A stretch of 64,000 nt of DNA from Nocardioides caeni (GTDB lineage Bacteria; Actinomycetota; Actinomycetes; Propionibacteriales; Nocardioidaceae): assembly GCF_004912195.1 (NCBI RefSeq), contig NZ_STGW01000012.1:53008-117007 (forward strand). The letters are read 5' to 3'. Made by a program: the position numbers and the translations under genes. How positions within the stretch are numbered: position 1 is the first letter of the stretch; each line of letters starts with the position of its first letter. The notes beneath the pieces were generated by a model. It did no database searches. It was not told the DNA's origin and worked only from the letters and a program-made list of their open reading frames with translations. Below, piece after piece: positions 33,589-42,622 of this stretch.

Positions 33589-35019
33589 GTGACCGTTCCC
33601 AACGTCCTCGCGACCCGCTACGCCGCCGCCGACCTCGCCGCCATCTGGTCTCCGGAGCACAAGATCGTCCTCGAGCGGCAGCTCTGGATCGCCGTGCTGA
33701 AGGCCCAGAAGGACCTCGGGATCGACGTGCCCGACGGGGTCATCGAGGCCTACGAGAAGGTTGCCGACCAGGGTGAGCAGGGCGTCGACCTGGCGAGCAT
33801 CGCCGCCAGGGAGCGGATCACGCGCCACGACGTGAAGGCGCGCATCGAGGAGTTCGCGGCGCTCGCCGGCCACGAGCACATCCACAAGGGCATGACGAGC
33901 CGCGACCTCACTGAGAACGTCGAGCAGCTCCAGGTCAAGCAGTCCCTCGCGCTGCTGCGCGACCGCGGCGTCGCCACCCTGGCCCGGCTGGCCCACCTCG
34001 CCGCCGAGCACGAGCTGACCGTCATGGCCGGCCGCTCGCACAACGTCGCCGCGCAGGCGACCACCCTCGGCAAGCGCTTCGCGACAGCCGCCGACGAGCT
34101 GATGATCTCGCTCGAGCGCATCGAGGACGTGCTCGGTCGCTACCCGCTGCGCGGCATCAAGGGCCCGATGGGCACCGCGCAGGACATGCTCGACCTGCTC
34201 GGCGGCGACGCCGACAAGTTGGCGGACCTCGAGCAGCGCGTCGCCCGCCACCTCGGCTTCGACCGCGTGCTCACCAGTGTCGGCCAGGTCTATCCGCGCT
34301 CCCTCGACTTCGACGTCCTGTCCGCGCTGGTGCAGCTGACCGCGGCGCCCTCCAACCTCGCCACCACGATCCGGCTGATGGCCGGCAACGAGATCGTGAC
34401 CGAGGGGTTCAAGGAGGGACAGGTCGGCTCCTCCGCGATGCCCCACAAGATGAACACCCGCTCCTGTGAGCGGGTCAACGGCCTCGCCGTCGTCACGCGC
34501 GGCTACCTGTCCATGATCGGGGAGCTCGCCGGCGACCAGTGGAACGAGGGCGACGTCTCCTGCTCCGTCGTCCGACGAGTGGCACTGCCCGACGCCTTCT
34601 TCGCCGTCGACGGGCTGTTCCAGACCTTCCTCACCGTGCTCGACGAGTTCGGCGCCTTCCCCGCGGTGATCCAGCGTGAGCTCGACCGCTACCTGCCCTA
34701 TCTCGCGACCACCAAGGTGCTCATGGCCGCTGTCCGCAACGGTGTCGGGCGGGAGGCCGCGCACGAGGCGATCAAGGAGGCCGCGGTCGGCACCGCGCTG
34801 GCCGTGCGGCAGGGGCAGGTCGAGAACGACGTCTTCGCCAAGCTGGCCGCGGACGAGCGGCTCGGCCTCACCGCCGAGCAGCTGCAGTCCCTGGTGGCCG
34901 AGCCGATCGCCTTCACCGGCGCGGCCGTGGCGCAGACGCAGGAGGTGTGCCGGCGGGTGGCCGAGGTCGTCGCGGCGCATCCGGACGCCGCGACCTACCG
35001 GCCCGGCGCCATCCTCTGA
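33589..35019 (+). CDS. purB: adenylosuccinate lyase
   Basis: The 476-residue enzyme of the fumarase/aspartase superfamily acts twice in purine synthesis, releasing fumarate from SAICAR and from adenylosuccinate. The superfamily signature GSSAMPHKMN (flexible catalytic loop), the MTSRDLTENVEQ segment and the AGRSHNVAAQATTLGKR region are clear. The GTG at 33589 was chosen over the ATG at 33571 because the promoter-like GAGAATCGACCCCC lies before it as for purD and the protein then starts at the family's usual position. The next gene starts 26 bp downstream. Confidence 0.95.
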   Translation: MTVPNVLATRYAAADLAAIWSPEHKIVLERQLWIAVLKAQKDLGIDVPDGVIEAYEKVADQGEQGVDLASIAARERITRHDVKARIEEFAALAGHEHIHKGMTSRDLTENVEQLQVKQSLALLRDRGVATLARLAHLAAEHELTVMAGRSHNVAAQATTLGKRFATAADELMISLERIEDVLGRYPLRGIKGPMGTAQDMLDLLGGDADKLADLEQRVARHLGFDRVLTSVGQVYPRSLDFDVLSALVQLTAAPSNLATTIRLMAGNEIVTEGFKEGQVGSSAMPHKMNTRSCERVNGLAVVTRGYLSMIGELAGDQWNEGDVSCSVVRRVALPDAFFAVDGLFQTFLTVLDEFGAFPAVIQRELDRYLPYLATTKVLMAAVRNGVGREAAHEAIKEAAVGTALAVRQGQVENDVFAKLAADERLGLTAEQLQSLVAEPIAFTGAAVAQTQEVCRRVAEVVAAHPDAATYRPGAIL

Positions 35020-35045
35020 TCGGCGCTGGTCCGGCAGGGAGCCTG

Positions 35046-35474
35046 ATGCCGGTCGTCGAGGTCGTCCTCCCCGTGCCGCCGGCCGCTGCCTTCGCCTACC
35101 TGGCAGATCCGCGCAACCGCCCGGCCTGGCAGTCGAGCCTGCGCGCGGTCGCCGAGGTCGTCGTACCTGACGGCGACCCGACGGCCGTCGGCGTCACCTG
35201 GACCGACGTGACGGCAGTGCCCGGCGTCCGGCCCCGCCTGCGCACGGTCGTGTCCGAGCCCGGTCGTCGGTGGGCCGAGGTCGGTGAGCTCGCCGGCTTC
35301 TCCGCCACGCTGGACCTGGCCTTCGGGCCGGAACCGCGGGGGACGAGGGTGGTGGCCACCTTCACGGTGGCGGGCTGGGGTGTGGGTGCTCTGCTGGGAC
35401 GCCTGGCCGTCGTCGCGGTGCGATCCGATCTGCGTCGCGCCGGCGAGCTCATGCGGACCGCGGGTCACGAGTAG
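35046..35474 (+). CDS. SRPBCC (START/Bet v1-like) protein
   Basis: The 142-residue product begins VVLPVPPAAAFAYLADPRNRPAWQSSL, the common start of polyketide cyclase/dehydrase-like SRPBCC proteins, and keeps the alternating beta pattern and final long helix. These proteins hold a hydrophobic ligand in a deep cavity; the ligand is unknown. The ATG follows AGGGAG closely. It lies just downstream of purB and before the liv operon promoter and is not obviously linked to either. Confidence 0.75.
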   Translation: MPVVEVVLPVPPAAAFAYLADPRNRPAWQSSLRAVAEVVVPDGDPTAVGVTWTDVTAVPGVRPRLRTVVSEPGRRWAEVGELAGFSATLDLAFGPEPRGTRVVATFTVAGWGVGALLGRLAVVAVRSDLRRAGELMRTAGHE

Positions 35475-35546
35475 GACACGTTTTTCGGACGTACTCGTCG
35501 GTAACCGTGCGCTCGTTCGGATAGGTCGCTACGTTGTCGCCCACTC

Positions 35547-35562
35547 TGTGACGCCAGTCACG
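35547..35562. promoter_or_regulatory. Crp-like operator upstream of the liv operon
   Basis: TGTGA-N6-TCACG matches the Crp/Cmr consensus TGTGA-N6-TCACA at nine of ten fixed bases. It lies about 18-33 bp before the livF start and downstream of a TACGTT-like -10 near 35529, a place where a bound regulator would most likely repress or be subject to an alternative promoter. Confidence 0.5.
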
Positions 35563-35579
35563 TCGGGAGGGGTGGGGAT

Positions 35580-36368
35580 TTGCTCGCGGTCCAGAACCTC
35601 GAGGTGGTGTACGACGACGTCGTGCTCGCGCTGCGTGGCGTGAGTCTGGAGGTGCCCGACGGCAAGATCGTCGCGCTCCTCGGCGCCAACGGTGGAGGGA
35701 AGTCGACGTTGCTGCGGGCGCTGTCGGGCCTGCTCGACATCCACAACGGTGAGATCCGCAAGGGCGTGGTGACGCTCGACGGTGCCTCGATCGGCCAGCT
35801 GAAGGCATCCGCCTTCGCGCGGCGCGGCATCAAGCACGTGCTGGAAGGGCGGCGCGTGTTCAAGGAGCTGTCGGCCGAGGAGAACCTGCGGGTCGGCGCC
35901 CACGCCAATCGCAAGAACCTCGCCGCCAACCTGGACCGCGTCTATGAGCTGTTCCCGGTCCTCAAGGACCGGCGCGACGGCCAGGCCGGGCTGCTGTCCG
36001 GTGGCGAGCAGCAGATGCTGGCGATCGGCCGGGCGCTGATGTCCGACCCGCGCTACCTGCTGCTCGACGAGCCGTCACTCGGACTGGCACCCAAGATCGT
36101 CGAGCAGATCCGCGACATCGTCGTCGAGATCAACCGCCAGGGCACGGGCATCCTGCTCGTCGAGCAGAACGCCACCATGGCACTGGCGATCGCCGATCAC
36201 GGCTACGTCGTCGAGAACGGCCGGGTCGTGATGGACCGTCCCGCCGCGGAGCTGCGCAACGACGCCGACGTCCGCGAGTTCTACCTCGGTCTCGGCGCCG
36301 AGGGGGACGCGGCCAAGTCGTTCCGGTCGGTCAAGCACTACCGCCGTCGGAAGAGGTGGGCATCGTGA
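35580..36368 (+). CDS. livF: branched-chain amino acid-type ABC transporter ATPase LivF
   Basis: The 262-residue cytoplasmic ATPase powers import with LivG, LivH and LivM. Walker A is GANGGGKST, the signature is LSGGEQQMLAIGRAL and Walker B is YLLLDEPSLGLAP, typical of LivF. The start is a TTG preceded by GGGAGGGGTGGGGA, the only TTG start chosen in this window. It is unusual in being first in the operon; its stop overlaps the livG GTG as GTGA. The C-terminal RSVKHYRRRKRWAS tail is longer than in E. coli LivF. Confidence 0.92.
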   Translation: MLAVQNLEVVYDDVVLALRGVSLEVPDGKIVALLGANGGGKSTLLRALSGLLDIHNGEIRKGVVTLDGASIGQLKASAFARRGIKHVLEGRRVFKELSAEENLRVGAHANRKNLAANLDRVYELFPVLKDRRDGQAGLLSGGEQQMLAIGRALMSDPRYLLLDEPSLGLAPKIVEQIRDIVVEINRQGTGILLVEQNATMALAIADHGYVVENGRVVMDRPAAELRNDADVREFYLGLGAEGDAAKSFRSVKHYRRRKRWAS

Positions 36369-37216
36369 GCGAGGCATCCGGCTCTCCCGTCCTGGCCTTC
36401 GAGGACGTGCACCTCTCGTTCGGCGCGGTCAAGGCCGTCAACGGCGTCAGCTTCACCGTCAACGAGGACGAGCTGTTCGCGGTGATCGGGCCCAACGGCG
36501 CCGGCAAGACGAGCATCTTCAACGTCCTCTCCGGCGTCTATCGCCCGCAGCAGGGTCGCGTGGTGCTGGAGGGCCGCGACCTCCTCGGCATGCGTCCGCC
36601 CGCGATCGCGCGGCTCGGCGTCGCCCGCACCTTCCAGAACATCGAGCTGTTCGCCAACCTGACGGTGGTCGACAACCTGATGCTCGGCCGTCACCAGCAC
36701 CTGCGCTACGGCACGCTCGCGGCCCTGCTCTGGGTGGGCCGCGCCCGCGGCCAGGAGGTCGAGCACCGCCGCCGCGTCGAGGAGATCGTCGAGTTCCTCG
36801 AGCTGGAGCAGTGGCGCAAGATGCCGGTCGGTCTGCTGCCCTACGGCGTGCAGAAGCGCGTCGAGCTCGGCCGCGCGCTGGCCATGGAGCCGCGGCTGCT
36901 CCTGCTGGACGAGCCGGTCGCCGGCATGAACCTCGAGGAGACCGAGGACATGGCCCGCTACATCCTCGACATCCGCGACGAGCTGCGGATCCCGATGATC
37001 ATGGTCGAGCACGACATGGGTCTCGTGATGGACATCGCCGACCGCGTCATGGTCGTCGACTTCGGCACGCCCGTCGCGATCGGGACTCCCGCCGAGGTGC
37101 AGCGCAACCCCGACGTGATCCGCGCCTACCTCGGCGGGGATCCGGACGTCGAGGCAGCGGTCGAGGCAGGGGTGGAGGCCGCGATCGCGGCCGAGGACGA
37201 GGGGGCGTCAGCATGA
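36365..37216 (+). CDS. livG: branched-chain amino acid-type ABC transporter ATPase LivG
   Basis: The 283-residue ATPase has Walker A GPNGAGKTS, the Q-loop FQNIELFANLTV, a signature LLPYGVQKRVELGRAL (glycine pattern of LivG) and Walker B LLLLDEPVAGMN. The GTG at 36365 overlaps the livF stop and has AGAGGTGGG upstream, and is preferred to the GTG nine bases earlier. The Ala/Glu-rich last 25 residues are extra. The stop overlaps the ligase start as ATGA, so translation is coupled through the operon. Confidence 0.92.
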   Translation: MSEASGSPVLAFEDVHLSFGAVKAVNGVSFTVNEDELFAVIGPNGAGKTSIFNVLSGVYRPQQGRVVLEGRDLLGMRPPAIARLGVARTFQNIELFANLTVVDNLMLGRHQHLRYGTLAALLWVGRARGQEVEHRRRVEEIVEFLELEQWRKMPVGLLPYGVQKRVELGRALAMEPRLLLLDEPVAGMNLEETEDMARYILDIRDELRIPMIMVEHDMGLVMDIADRVMVVDFGTPVAIGTPAEVQRNPDVIRAYLGGDPDVEAAVEAGVEAAIAAEDEGASA

Positions 37217-39063
37217 CGCGCACGTTGGTGACCCGGATCCGCGACCGTGCGGCCGCGACGCCGCGGGGCGTGGCGATGCGGGAGAAGCGGCTCGGGGTCT
37301 GGCACGAGATCACCTGGGCGTCGTACTGGGACTCGGTCGTCGACGTCGCGCACGCCCTGCTCTCGCTGGGCGTCCAGCCGGGCGACCGGGTCGCGATCCA
37401 GTCGGAGAACCGGCCCGAGTGGCTGATCCTCGACATGGCGACCGTGGCGATCCGGGGCACGACAGTCGGGCTCTATCCGACCAACCCGTCGGCCGAGACC
37501 GACTACCTGCTGACCCACAGCGGTGCCTGCGTCCACCTCGCCGAGGACCAGGAGCAGGTCGACAAGGTCCCCGACGTCGCCGATGCACCGACGCTGCGGA
37601 CGATCATCCACGTCGAGACCCGCGGCCTGCGGACCTACGACGACCCGCGGCTGCTGCCGTGGGACCGACTGGTCGAGCTGGGCCGCGAGCACCGCGCTGC
37701 CCATCCGGGAGCGGTGGAGGCGCTGCTGGAGGCGGCCGAGCTCGACGACGTGATCACCCTCGTCTACACGTCCGGCACGACCGGCCCGCCGAAGGGCGCG
37801 ATGCTCACCCACCGCAACGCGGAGTTCGCCCTCTCCACGGTCCTGGAGAAGAGCCCGTTCACCGACCCGGCGCCGGGGCCGAAGGACCTCACGCTGTCCT
37901 ACCTCCCGCTGTGCCACGTCGCCGAGCGGGTCCTGACGACCTGGTACAACGCCGGGGCCGGCACCCAGGTCAACTTCGCCGAGTCGATCGAGACCGTGCC
38001 GCAGAACCTCCGCGAGGTGCAGCCGACGCTGCTCTTCGCGGTGCCGCGGATCTGGGAGAAGCTGCTCGCCTCGGCGCGGATCAAGCTGGACTCCGCGACC
38101 TGGTTCAAGCGCCGTCACGCCCGCTTCTGGCTGGCCCGGGCCGACCGGATGGGCCAGACCCTCGCGGCCAACGGCGGCCGGCACACCCTCGGCACCCGTC
38201 TCGTCTATGCCGTGGGGTGGGTCTTCTTCTACCGCGCGCTGCGCGACCGGCTCGGGCTGCGCCGGGTCCGCCACGCCAGCAGCGGCGCGGCCCCCATCGC
38301 CCCCGAGGTGCTGCAGTTCTTCATGGGCATCGGCGTGCCGATGCACGAGCTCTACGGGATGACGGAGAACACCGCGATCGCCACCGCCAACCGGCCCGGC
38401 CGGGTCAAGCTCGGCACGGTCGGGGAGACGCACGAGGGGATCGAGGTCCGACTCGACGACCAGACCAACGAGATCCTCACCCGGCACCCCGCCGTGTTCG
38501 CCGGCTACTGGCAGGACCCGGAGGCGACGGCCAACACCATGACCCCCGACGGCTGGCTCCGGACGGGCGACGTGGGGGAGTGGGTCGACGGCACGCACCT
38601 GCGGATCACCGACCGGATGAAGGACATCATCATCACCGCCGGCGGCAAGAACGTCGCGCCGTCGGAGATCGAGAACGGGCTCAAGGCCTCGCCGTTCGTC
38701 AAGGAGGCGATCGTCATCGGCGACGGCCGCAAGTACCTCACCGCGCTCATCGGGATCGAGCTCGACACGGTCGGTGCCTGGGCGCAGAAGCAGAACCTCG
38801 CCTTCACCACCTACCGCGACCTCAGCGAGAAGCCGGAGGTCCGCGCGCTCGTGCAGTCCGTCGTCGACGAGGTCAACACCCGCCACAACCCGGTCGAGCA
38901 GATCAAGCGGTTCCAGCTGCTGCCCAAGGAGCTCGACCACGAGGACGGCGAGCTGACCGCGACCCAGAAGGTCAAGCGCTCCGCGATCGACGCGATGTTC
39001 CACGACCTCGTCGAGGAGATGTACGCCGGCGCGGCGGCTGGATCGACCGGAGGTGCGGCATGA
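37213..39063 (+). CDS. long-chain/aryl acyl-CoA ligase inside the liv operon
   Basis: The 616-residue AMP-dependent ligase resembles FadD15-type long-chain fatty-acid CoA synthetases. The P-loop-like motif YTSGTTGPPKG, the LYGMTEN acyl-adenylate motif and GWLRTGDVGE with DRMKDIIITAGGKNVAPSEIE are complete, as is the C-terminal KVKRSAI lysine region. It activates a carboxylic acid to its CoA thioester through an acyl adenylate in the cytoplasm. It lies between livG and livH with 4-bp ATGA overlaps on both sides, so it is made together with the importer. The arrangement suggests that the transporter brings in a carboxylate (fatty or aromatic) that is trapped as CoA ester. Confidence 0.88.
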   Translation: MTRTLVTRIRDRAAATPRGVAMREKRLGVWHEITWASYWDSVVDVAHALLSLGVQPGDRVAIQSENRPEWLILDMATVAIRGTTVGLYPTNPSAETDYLLTHSGACVHLAEDQEQVDKVPDVADAPTLRTIIHVETRGLRTYDDPRLLPWDRLVELGREHRAAHPGAVEALLEAAELDDVITLVYTSGTTGPPKGAMLTHRNAEFALSTVLEKSPFTDPAPGPKDLTLSYLPLCHVAERVLTTWYNAGAGTQVNFAESIETVPQNLREVQPTLLFAVPRIWEKLLASARIKLDSATWFKRRHARFWLARADRMGQTLAANGGRHTLGTRLVYAVGWVFFYRALRDRLGLRRVRHASSGAAPIAPEVLQFFMGIGVPMHELYGMTENTAIATANRPGRVKLGTVGETHEGIEVRLDDQTNEILTRHPAVFAGYWQDPEATANTMTPDGWLRTGDVGEWVDGTHLRITDRMKDIIITAGGKNVAPSEIENGLKASPFVKEAIVIGDGRKYLTALIGIELDTVGAWAQKQNLAFTTYRDLSEKPEVRALVQSVVDEVNTRHNPVEQIKRFQLLPKELDHEDGELTATQKVKRSAIDAMFHDLVEEMYAGAAAGSTGGAA

Positions 39064-39953
39064 CCGAGTTCCTCGGAGCGGTGTCCGGCGGGGTGGGCCT
39101 CGGCGCCGTCTACACCCTGCTGGCGCTGGGTTTCGTCATCATCTACAAGTCGATGCAGGTGATCAGCTTCGCCCAGCCCGCCTTCATGTTCGCCGGTGCT
39201 CTGCTGGTCACCTACCTGACGCCCCAGATCGGCTTCTTCCTCGGCGTCGTGGTCGCGGCCATCGGCATCGCCGCGGTGGGCCTGGTGGTGGAGCGGCTCG
39301 CGATCCGACCGATGGTCGGCAAGCCGGTCTTCGTCATCGCCATCATCACGATCGGCATCGACGTCATCGTGCGCACGATCGGCGGCGCCTTCGTCGGACG
39401 GGATCCGCGGCAGATCGGCGATCCGTGGGGCAACCAGACCTTCGACCTCGCAGGCGTGACGATCTATCAGCGTCACGTGGCGGCGGTCGTGGTCACGACC
39501 CTCCTCGTGCTGGCACTGCTCGCCTTCTTCCGTTGGACGCCGATCGGTCTGGCCATGCGTGCCTCCGCGCTCGACCAGGAGGCCGCCATGGCGCAGGGCG
39601 TGAGCGTCGGGAGCGTCTTCGCGATCTCGTGGGCGCTCGCGGGTGCCCTGGCGACGGTCGCCGGCGTCTTCGCTGCGACCAACACCGGCGGCTCGATGGA
39701 CCGCAACCTGTGGCTCGTCGCGCTGGCGGCGCTGCCGGTGATCATCCTGGGCGGGCTCGACTCCCTGGGCGGAGCGGTGCTGGGCGGCCTGATCATCGGG
39801 GTGCTGCAGCAGCTCGTCGCCGTCTACCACCGCGACTGGTTCCCCTTCCTCGACACCAACCTCCGCGAGATCACCCCCTACCTCGTGATGCTCGTGGTGC
39901 TGCTCGTCAGACCCCATGGCCTGTTCGGCACGAAGGAGGTCGAACGCGTATGA
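39060..39953 (+). CDS. livH: branched-chain amino acid-type ABC permease LivH
   Basis: The 297-residue membrane protein shows the LivH pattern: an N-terminal GVGLGAVYTLLALGFVIIY followed by FAQPAFMFAG, eight or so hydrophobic helices, the permease-specific RWTPIGLAMRASALDQEAAMAQGV loop that contacts the ATPases, and LGGLDSLGGAVLGGLIIG. It pairs with LivM to form the channel. Start and stop both overlap neighbours as ATGA. Confidence 0.92.
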   Translation: MTEFLGAVSGGVGLGAVYTLLALGFVIIYKSMQVISFAQPAFMFAGALLVTYLTPQIGFFLGVVVAAIGIAAVGLVVERLAIRPMVGKPVFVIAIITIGIDVIVRTIGGAFVGRDPRQIGDPWGNQTFDLAGVTIYQRHVAAVVVTTLLVLALLAFFRWTPIGLAMRASALDQEAAMAQGVSVGSVFAISWALAGALATVAGVFAATNTGGSMDRNLWLVALAALPVIILGGLDSLGGAVLGGLIIGVLQQLVAVYHRDWFPFLDTNLREITPYLVMLVVLLVRPHGLFGTKEVERV

Positions 39954-40024
39954 CCACCCCACGAACTTCTTCTCCTCCGCTGCGCACCCCCGAACAAGGT
40001 TCGCGGGGACCCCGGATGACCACC
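39950..40024 (+). repeat. 66-bp in-frame insertion flanked by 9-bp direct repeats in livM
   Basis: ATGACCACC occurs at 39950-39958 and again at 40016-40024, with 66 bp per period (22 codons). Between them lies CCCCGAAC-AAG-GTTCG(C)GGGG, an imperfect hairpin, and a pyrimidine-rich run unlike the rest of the gene. The duplication of the gene start looks like the footprint of a small insertion. Confidence 0.55.
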
Positions 40025-41137
40025 CTGATGAAGGGCACCCGGTGGGGTCGCCCCGAGCTCTACACCGACTACCGCCAGGAGATGGCGCTCCTCAACACGC
40101 GGTCCAAGAAGGCCGGCACCATCGCGATCATCGCGCTGGCCGCCGTCCTGCCGCTGACGGTCGCTGACGATCTGCTGGCCATCCTCTACGCAGGCCTGAT
40201 CCTCGCGATCGGCGCGATCGGCCTCAACCTCGTCACCGGCTACGCCGGTCAGGTGTCGCTCGGACACGCCTTCTTCGTCGGCATCGGCGCCTACACGGCT
40301 GCCGTCATCTCAGGCGATCCGGACGACCGCCGGCTCGGCTACGGGATCGAGCTCATGCCGGTCTGGCTGCTGGGCGCCGGTCTCGCCGCCGCGCTCTGCG
40401 GCGCGCTGATCGCCCCGGTCGCGACCCGGTTGCGGGGCCTGTACCTCGCGGTCGTCACCCTCGGCCTCGTCTTCATCGGCCAGTACCTCTTCCGGGAGTT
40501 CCGTGAGATCTCCGGGGGCGCCGAGCAGAGCCGCCGCGCGGCCGAGCCGACCCTCTTCGGGATGAACCTCACCGAGGACGGCGCGTGGACCGAGGAGCAG
40601 AAGCTCTACTGGTTCGGACTCGGCCTGTTGATCGTCATGGCGGTGCTGGCGCGCAACGTCGCCCGATCGCGGATCGGCCGGGCGCTGCAGGCGATCCGCG
40701 ACCGGGACGTCGCCGCCGGCGTGATGGGCGTCGACCTCACGCGCTACAAGGTCATCGCCTTCACCTTGTCCTCCTTCTACGCCGGTATCTGCGGCGCACT
40801 CCTCTACGCCAGCATCGGGAGCTTCACCCCGGAGCGCTTCGGCCTGCTCATGTCGGTGCAGTTCATCGCCATCGTCCTCATCGGGGGCGTCGCGACGATC
40901 AGCGGCACGATCATGGGGGCGATGCTGATCGCGCTGCTGCCGCGGATCGCGGGTGAGCTGCCGGCTTTCGTGCCGTTCCTGTCCGGCTCGCCGAGCGAGC
41001 ACCCCAACGTGTTCGAGTTCCAGGAGGTCATGTACGGCGTCCTGATCGTCGTCTTCCTGCTCTTCGAACCGCGCGGGCTGTTCGGTATCTGGCACCGGGT
41101 CCGCACCTACTGGAAGAGCTTCCCCTTCTCGTACTGA
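39950..41137 (+). CDS. livM: branched-chain amino acid-type ABC permease LivM
   Basis: The 395-residue permease has the LivM core: GLNLVTGYAGQVSLGHAFFVGIGAYTAA, the ATPase-contact loop SRIGRALQAIRDRDVAAGVMGV and LIGGVATISGTIMGA. Ahead of the core is an extra N-terminus of about 22 codons. The first ATG (39950) overlaps the livH stop; a second ATG (40016) is the probable ancestral start. The DNA between carries a direct repeat of ATGACCACC at its ends and a hairpin, see the separate entry. Translation could start at either ATG. Confidence 0.9.
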   Translation: MTTPRTSSPPLRTPEQGSRGPRMTTLMKGTRWGRPELYTDYRQEMALLNTRSKKAGTIAIIALAAVLPLTVADDLLAILYAGLILAIGAIGLNLVTGYAGQVSLGHAFFVGIGAYTAAVISGDPDDRRLGYGIELMPVWLLGAGLAAALCGALIAPVATRLRGLYLAVVTLGLVFIGQYLFREFREISGGAEQSRRAAEPTLFGMNLTEDGAWTEEQKLYWFGLGLLIVMAVLARNVARSRIGRALQAIRDRDVAAGVMGVDLTRYKVIAFTLSSFYAGICGALLYASIGSFTPERFGLLMSVQFIAIVLIGGVATISGTIMGAMLIALLPRIAGELPAFVPFLSGSPSEHPNVFEFQEVMYGVLIVVFLLFEPRGLFGIWHRVRTYWKSFPFSY

Positions 41138-41198
41138 CTCCCAGACGCTCCCGCTGACCCCAGAGGGAGATGGCACCACCACAACCACCGGAGGAACT

Positions 41199-42467
41199 GT
41201 GATCACTAGGAACGCAAGGGTCGGCGCGATCGCCGGGGTGCTGGTCGCGAGCCTGGCCCTGGCCGGCTGCGGCCGCGAGGACGAAGGCGGCGAAGGCGTC
41301 AGCAAGGACGGTGAGGGCGGCACCATCTCCCTGGGCACCATCACCGACCTGACCGGTCCGTTCGCCGGTGTCGGCGAGCCGTTCACCGCCGGCCAGGCGG
41401 CGTTCTGGGAGGACGTCAACGACGCGGGCGGCATCGACGGCTGGAAGGTCGACGTCACCAAGCACGTCAAGGACAGCGGCTACGACCCAGCCGTGCACGC
41501 AGAGCTGTTCAACGAGATCAAGGACGAGGTCCTGGCGATCGGCCAGTCCCTCGGTACCGCTCACACCAATGCGATCCTTGAGGACGCGACCGCGGACAAG
41601 ATCATCGTCGGGCCGGCCTCCCTCGGCTCCAACTGGATCTGGGACGAGGCCGCGATCCAGGTCGGCACCAGCTACTGCGCCGAGGCCATGAACGCCGTCG
41701 ACTACGCCGTCGAGCAGGGCGCCAAGTCCATCGCCGTCGTGCACCTGCCGGGTGACTACGGCGACGACGCCATGGTCGGCGCCCGGATCGCCGCCGAGGC
41801 CAACGACGTGGAGTTCACCGACATCGAGACCGGCCCGGTCGCAGCCGGTGACGACCAGGCCGCCGCCGTCCGCGCGGTCGTCCAGGCCGACCCCGACGTG
41901 CTGATCGTCGCCGCCTCCCCGCAGGAGCTCGGTGCCGTGATGGGTGGCGCCTTCCAGCAGGGCTGGCAGGGCCAGGTGATCGGATCGATCCCGACCTGGA
42001 ACATCGCCCTCGTGGCCGACGACTCCCCGGTCAAGGACCTGATCACCTCCGCCTACATGCAGGCGACGTCGTTCCCGACCTGGGACGCCGACGTCCCCGG
42101 CTTCGAGGCGATGCGCGCAGCAGCCGGTGACCAGGCGCCCAACGACTGGTTCGCCATCGGCTACGCCAGTGGCTACGTCATGAAGGCGATCCTCGAGAAG
42201 GCCATCGAGGAGGCCGGTGACGACGGCCCCACCCGTGAGGACGTCTACAACGCCGCGCAGGAGCTCACCAGCGTCGACTCGCAGGGCACCCTGCCGGAGG
42301 GCACCGGCAACTACGCCGGGGAGCCGAACGAACAGGCCGTCCGCGTGACCCAGCTCAACAAGGTCGACCCGGACGCCTCCGGCAAGATCTCGGTCGCGGT
42401 CGAGCCGTTCGTCGGCCCGACGGCCGAGGGCTACGAGTTCACGGAGCCCTGCTACGAGATGAAGTGA
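41199..42467 (+). CDS. ABC transporter substrate-binding lipoprotein (LivK-like)
   Basis: The 422-residue protein starts with a signal peptide ending in the lipobox LALAGC (Cys near residue 24), so it is anchored on the outer membrane face and delivers ligand to LivHM. The mature part has the periplasmic-binding-protein type I fold, beginning GTISLGTITDLTGPFAGVGEPFTAGQAAFWEDVNDAGGIDG. Ligand specificity is unknown; the ligase in the operon points to a carboxylic acid. The GTG at 41199 follows GGAGG by 5 nt. The gene is last in the operon, 61 bp after livM, and is followed by a very strong hairpin. Confidence 0.9.
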   Translation: MITRNARVGAIAGVLVASLALAGCGREDEGGEGVSKDGEGGTISLGTITDLTGPFAGVGEPFTAGQAAFWEDVNDAGGIDGWKVDVTKHVKDSGYDPAVHAELFNEIKDEVLAIGQSLGTAHTNAILEDATADKIIVGPASLGSNWIWDEAAIQVGTSYCAEAMNAVDYAVEQGAKSIAVVHLPGDYGDDAMVGARIAAEANDVEFTDIETGPVAAGDDQAAAVRAVVQADPDVLIVAASPQELGAVMGGAFQQGWQGQVIGSIPTWNIALVADDSPVKDLITSAYMQATSFPTWDADVPGFEAMRAAAGDQAPNDWFAIGYASGYVMKAILEKAIEEAGDDGPTREDVYNAAQELTSVDSQGTLPEGTGNYAGEPNEQAVRVTQLNKVDPDASGKISVAVEPFVGPTAEGYEFTEPCYEMK

Positions 42468-42472
42468 CCGGC

Positions 42473-42504
42473 CGGCGTGGCGCGAGCTCGCTCGCGCCAC
42501 GCCG
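42473..42504. terminator. 14-bp perfect hairpin terminator of the liv operon
   Basis: CGGCGTGGCGCGAG (42473-42486) pairs fully with CTCGCGCCACGCCG (42491-42504) around a CTCG loop. It begins 5 bp after the livK stop. Confidence 0.75.
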
Positions 42505-42516
42505 TACCGCCGGTCA

Positions 42517-42570
42517 GATCGAGTAGCGCCACGGCTGAGCCTGCGAAGCCGTGACGCGCGTATCGAGATC
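42517..42570 (-). repeat. dispersed palindromic element, copy 3
   Basis: Minus-strand reading gives GATCTCGATACGCGC at one end and GCGCTACTCGATC at the other. The inner stem is CACGGCT (42530-42536) with AGCCGTG (42547-42553). It belongs to the same family as the elements at 22130, 22203, 42623 and 51084. Confidence 0.65.
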
Positions 42571-42591
42571 CGGTCAGCTGAGACAGCGGCG

Positions 42592-42616
42592 GCCCGCCAC
42601 CCGATGGGTGGCGGGC
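42592..42616. terminator. 11-bp perfect hairpin
   Basis: GCCCGCCACCC (42592-42602) and GGGTGGCGGGC (42606-42616) pair around GAT and are followed by TGTTG. It can end transcripts from the right on the minus strand (mhuD-like gene) or act as a second stop for the liv operon. Confidence 0.65.
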
Positions 42617-42622
42617 TGTTGC

